Assembly: GCF_025972045.1 (NCBI RefSeq)
Contig: NZ_JAPDHX010000002.1
Span: 310,001 to 374,000 of the forward strand
From: Micropruina sonneratiae
GTDB lineage: Bacteria; Actinomycetota; Actinomycetes; Propionibacteriales; Propionibacteriaceae
Direction of reading: 5' to 3'
Length of the DNA: 64,000 nt
Each line of letters begins with the position of its first letter. Position 1 is the stretch's first letter. This document shows positions 61,356-64,000 of this stretch, in pieces. The translations under genes were made by a program, and so were the position numbers. A model generated the notes under the pieces. The model did no database searches and was not told where the DNA came from. It saw only the letters and a list, made by a program, of their open reading frames with translations.

Positions 61356-61913
61356 TCAGACCCGACCGAGGTAGCTGCCGTCGCGGGTGTCGACCTTGAC
61401 CCGCTCACCGGTGGTGATGAACAGCGGCACCTGCACCTGCAGGCCGGTCTCGACGGTGGCCGGCTTGGTGCCGCCCGTCGACCGGTCACCCTGCAGGCCC
61501 GGCTCGGTGTAGGTCACTTCGAGCTCGACCGAGGCCGGCAGGTCGATGTAGAGCGGGTTGCCCTCGTGCATGGCGACCGTGGCCGTCTGGTTCTCCAGCA
61601 GGTAGTCCTTGGCGTCGCCGACCGTGTCGTCGGGCACCGTCAACTGGTCGTAGGTGGTGGTGTCCATGAACACGTAGCCGTCACCGTCGTGGTACAGGTA
61701 CTGCATCTCGCGACGGTCGACGTTCGCGGTGTCCACCTTGGTGTCGGAGTTGAACGTGCGGTCGACCACCTTGCCGCTCAGCACGTGCTTGAGCTTGGTG
61801 CGGACGACGGTGTTGCCCTTGCCGGGCTTGTGGTGCTGGAACCACAGCACCTGCCACAGCTGACCGTCGAGGTCGAGCACCATGCCGTTCTTGAGATCGT
61901 TGGTGGAAGCCAC
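61356..61913 (-). CDS. efp: Translation elongation factor P
   Basis: This 185-aa factor rescues ribosomes stalled at polyproline. It has the KOW-like domain I ([27 protein letters not shown]) with Lys 32 in the PGKG loop, which inserts toward the P-site tRNA. Two OB domains follow, ending in [14 protein letters not shown]. Several neighbours here are rich in Pro-Pro runs. GTG 61913 has GAAGGG upstream. A TAGACT -10-like box lies at 61953-61958 on the minus strand, at the end of the preceding gene. Confidence 0.97.
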   Translation of the reverse strand: MASTNDLKNGMVLDLDGQLWQVLWFQHHKPGKGNTVVRTKLKHVLSGKVVDRTFNSDTKVDTANVDRREMQYLYHDGDGYVFMDTTTYDQLTVPDDTVGDAKDYLLENQTATVAMHEGNPLYIDLPASVELEVTYTEPGLQGDRSTGGTKPATVETGLQVQVPLFITTGERVKVDTRDGSYLGRV

Positions 61914-61955
61914 GTGAAAACCCTTCGTTCACCGAGTGTGAGCCGACCGCTCAGT

Positions 61956-62663
61956 CTAGCCGTGGGGCCGCTGCGGGACGAAACCGAGATCCCGGGCGGG
62001 TTCCCGGTGCCGGGCCGCGACGTCGGCGATCAACGCGGCCCGGCGCTCCGCCGCCGGCAGCGCGAACTCCTCGACGAGACCCGCGGTCTTGCCGGCGCCG
62101 GCGGCGCTCAGGCCGTCGACCACGCCGCGGACGTCGGCCGGCGTCCGGTTCTGGCTCAGCTTCGCCTTGCCCTCGATCCGGGTCACCTCCAGTTGCAGCC
62201 CGACGATCGCCCGCAACTGCCCCGCCCGGTAGGCGGGCGGCATGTCGTCCGGCCCGACCGTGGTCTCATGCGCCGCCATCAGCCGTTCGGCGGCCATCGT
62301 CGTCCAGGCCAGGTCGTCGTGCACCACCAGCCGGCCGTAGAGCTGAACGGTCACGTAGTCCCAGGTCGGCACGTACTTGCCCGACTCGGCGGCGCTCGGG
62401 TACCACAGCGACGACACGTAGTCGGTGGCCGGGGTGATCAGGAACAGCGACTCCCCGATCGCTTCGCTGCGCCACTGCTCGTTCGGACGCGCCACGTGCA
62501 GCAGCAGGCTGCCGTGCTGGCCCAGGTCGGGGTCGTAGACGTACGGCAGGTGGGTGGCCAGCAGGCCGGCGCTGGTCTGCGTGATCAGGTCGCCCACTCC
62601 CGGGGCGGCCAGGATGCGTTGCTGAAGCTCGGGCGGCATGGCGAAGTGCCGGGGCGTGTACAT
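61956..62663 (-). CDS. FMN-binding negative regulator (PaiB-type)
   Basis: This 235-aa protein of the FMN_bind_2/PaiB family starts MYTPRHFAMPP, has THLPYVYDP and HVARPNEQWRS (flavin-contact region), SLWYPSAAESGKYVPTWDY, and ends with KAKLSQNRTPADVRGVVDGL. B. subtilis PaiB represses sporulation and protease genes, but members elsewhere may be flavin or heme oxidoreductases. It lies in the aroK-aroB-paiB-efp-nusB string, eight bases after aroB. Confidence 0.88.
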   Translation of the reverse strand: MYTPRHFAMPPELQQRILAAPGVGDLITQTSAGLLATHLPYVYDPDLGQHGSLLLHVARPNEQWRSEAIGESLFLITPATDYVSSLWYPSAAESGKYVPTWDYVTVQLYGRLVVHDDLAWTTMAAERLMAAHETTVGPDDMPPAYRAGQLRAIVGLQLEVTRIEGKAKLSQNRTPADVRGVVDGLSAAGAGKTAGLVEEFALPAAERRAALIADVAARHREPARDLGFVPQRPHG

Positions 62664-62671
62664 CGCGCCCC

Positions 62672-63751
62672 CTACGCCAGCGACTCGAACGCGTTGCGCA
62701 GCACGCCCTCGTCCGGGTTGTCGAGGATCGCGCCGTGCCCCAGCTCCTCCAGGATGACGAACCGCAGCCCGTCGCCGCGGGTCTTCTTGTCGAGGTTCAT
62801 CGCTTCGCGCAGTTGCGGCCAGGCCTTGGCCGGGTAGCTGGTCGGCAGCTTGAGTGCGGCCAGGATGCGGCGGTGCCGCTCTGCGGTGTCGTCGTCGAGC
62901 CTGCCCAGCCGCCGGCTCAGCTCGGCGACGAACGTCATGCCGACACTGATCGCCTCACCGTGCCGCCAGCGGAAGCCCTCGTGTCGTTCGATGGCGTGGC
63001 CCAGCGTGTGGCCGTAGTTCAGCAGTTCTCGGCCGACGTCGCGCCCCACCGAGGTGCGCTCGCGCAGGTCCGCGCCGACCACTGCGGCCTTCACCGAGAT
63101 GGCCCGCTTGACCAACGCGCAGATCTCGTCGCCGCCCGGGTCGAGCGCCCTGGCCGGGTCGTCCTCGATGATGCTGAGGATGGCCGGGTCCGCGATGAAG
63201 CCGGCCTTGACCACTTCGGCCATCCCTGAACGCATCTCACGCTCGGGCAGGCTCTCCAGCAGGGCCAGGTCGCACAGCACGGTGTACGGCTCGTAGAACG
63301 AGCCGACCAGGTTCTTCCCGGCAGCCAGGTTGATGCCCGTCTTGCCGCCGACGGCGGCGTCCACCATGCCGAGCACGGTGGTCGGCACCGACACGTAGCG
63401 GACGCCGCGCAGCCACGTGGCCGCCACGAATCCCGCCAGATCGGTGGTGGCGCCCCCACCCAGGCCGACGATGGCGTCCGAACGGGTGAAACCGGCGCCG
63501 GCCAGAGCATCCCAGCAGGCCTGCAGGGTGGCGCCCGTCTTGGCCTGCTCGGCGTTCGGCACCTCGATCAGCAGCAGTTCGCACTCGCACGAGGCGCCGA
63601 GCCTCGCCGCCTGGTCACGCAGCAGCGGTGGATGGATGACCGCCACCCGACGCTGGTCGGCGAGGTACTGCGGGAGAAACTCCAGGGCTCCGTGGCCGAC
63701 CACCACCTGGTACGGGCTCTCGGCGGTCACGTCGATGGTCGAGATCCTCAC
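62672..63751 (-). CDS. aroB: 3-dehydroquinate synthase
   Basis: This 359-aa NAD- and Zn-dependent enzyme closes the ring of DAHP to 3-dehydroquinate in the shikimate pathway. It has VGLGGGATTDLAGFVAATWLRG, VGGKTGINLAAGKN, EVVKAGFIADP and NYGHTLGHAIERHEGFRWRHGEA (His metal ligands). GTG 63751 overlaps the aroK stop by four bases (GTGA). Confidence 0.97.
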   Translation of the reverse strand: MRISTIDVTAESPYQVVVGHGALEFLPQYLADQRRVAVIHPPLLRDQAARLGASCECELLLIEVPNAEQAKTGATLQACWDALAGAGFTRSDAIVGLGGGATTDLAGFVAATWLRGVRYVSVPTTVLGMVDAAVGGKTGINLAAGKNLVGSFYEPYTVLCDLALLESLPEREMRSGMAEVVKAGFIADPAILSIIEDDPARALDPGGDEICALVKRAISVKAAVVGADLRERTSVGRDVGRELLNYGHTLGHAIERHEGFRWRHGEAISVGMTFVAELSRRLGRLDDDTAERHRRILAALKLPTSYPAKAWPQLREAMNLDKKTRGDGLRFVILEELGHGAILDNPDEGVLRNAFESLA

Positions 63752-64000
63752 CGGTCCACCCCTTCCCACTGCGCCACGATCTGCTCCACGACCCCCCGGA
63801 CGCCCGACCGATCGGTGTCGACGGTGATCGTGGCCAGATTTTCGTACACCGGCGTCCGCTCCGCCAGCAATTTGATCAGCGTCGCCCGCAGGTTGCCCAG
63901 CAGCAACGGCCTGGCCTGGTTCAGCCCCACCCGGCGACTGGCCTGGGTGACCGACACCTGCAGCCACACGGTGAACACGCCGGCCACCGCCTCGGCGATC
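63748..64000 (-). CDS. aroK: Shikimate kinase, C-terminal part (cut by window edge)
   Basis: The frame is open to the window edge and covers the last ~83 residues. VWLQVSVTQASRRVGLNQARPLL and NLRATLIKLLAERTPVYENLATITVDT are the lid and C-terminal segments of actinobacterial AroK, which phosphorylates shikimate. The P-loop half lies outside. It is coupled to aroB by a GTGA overlap. Confidence 0.92.
   Translation of the reverse strand, partial: IAEAVAGVFTVWLQVSVTQASRRVGLNQARPLLLGNLRATLIKLLAERTPVYENLATITVDTDRSGVRGVVEQIVAQWEGVDR

Overview
The window is high-GC DNA from an actinobacterium (Actinomycetota). Supporting markers are pup, dop and the ARC ATPase, the integration host factor mIHF, a PriA without a Walker A motif, a stand-alone omega subunit next to gmk, and many genes that appear leaderless, with a TANNNT box 6-7 bases before the start codon. 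The order Propionibacteriales is plausible, but the sequence alone does not prove it.

Bases 1-6600 look like the decayed end of an integrated element lying against the 3' end of a tRNA-Pro gene (6614-6687). It holds the tail of a DNA cytosine methyltransferase, three paralogous Imm-5-like proteins around a double-MerR (TioE-type) regulator, fragments of an AraC regulator and an SNF2-type helicase, a zinc-ribbon protein, a small membrane protein and a frameshifted gene.

Bases 6889-11499 hold a membrane protein and the operon pup-tyrA-cmk-der. Next comes a 15-kb block on the + strand (11667-26808): five genes joined by ATGA overlaps or a 1-base gap. They encode a large PhoD-like metallophosphatase without a signal peptide, a DUF6603-type protein and three large proteins (935, 1385 and 577 aa) of no recognised function. 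The block sits between pup and dop, which are normally adjacent. It is the best candidate for an undescribed system.

Bases 26877-37906 hold the rest of the Pup locus and its usual neighbours: dop, a DUF3054 protein, arc, trmI, a solute-binding lipoprotein, metH and a PAC2-family protein. No 20S proteasome genes are present, and ARC lacks the C-terminal HbYX docking motif. The Pup system may therefore work without a proteasome, as in corynebacteria.

Bases 37916-55580 are a minus-strand housekeeping run, given here in transcription order from high to low coordinate: carA-carB-pyrD-pyrF, mihF-gmk-rpoZ-coaBC-metK, priA, fmt-rsmB-rpe-pabC, ending in a decayed hydrolase gene. Bases 55996-60589 hold nhaA, a BCCT transporter and a GNAT acetyltransferase where pyrR-pyrB-pyrC would be expected. 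The window ends with aroK-aroB-paiB-like-efp-nusB, also on the minus strand.

Dispersed repeats include a REP-like 20-bp palindrome (ATCCCGGCG-NN-CGCCGGGAT), one copy of which lies inside the rsmB reading frame, and two copies of a roughly 100-bp inverted-repeat element (44663-44762 and 60717-60814).
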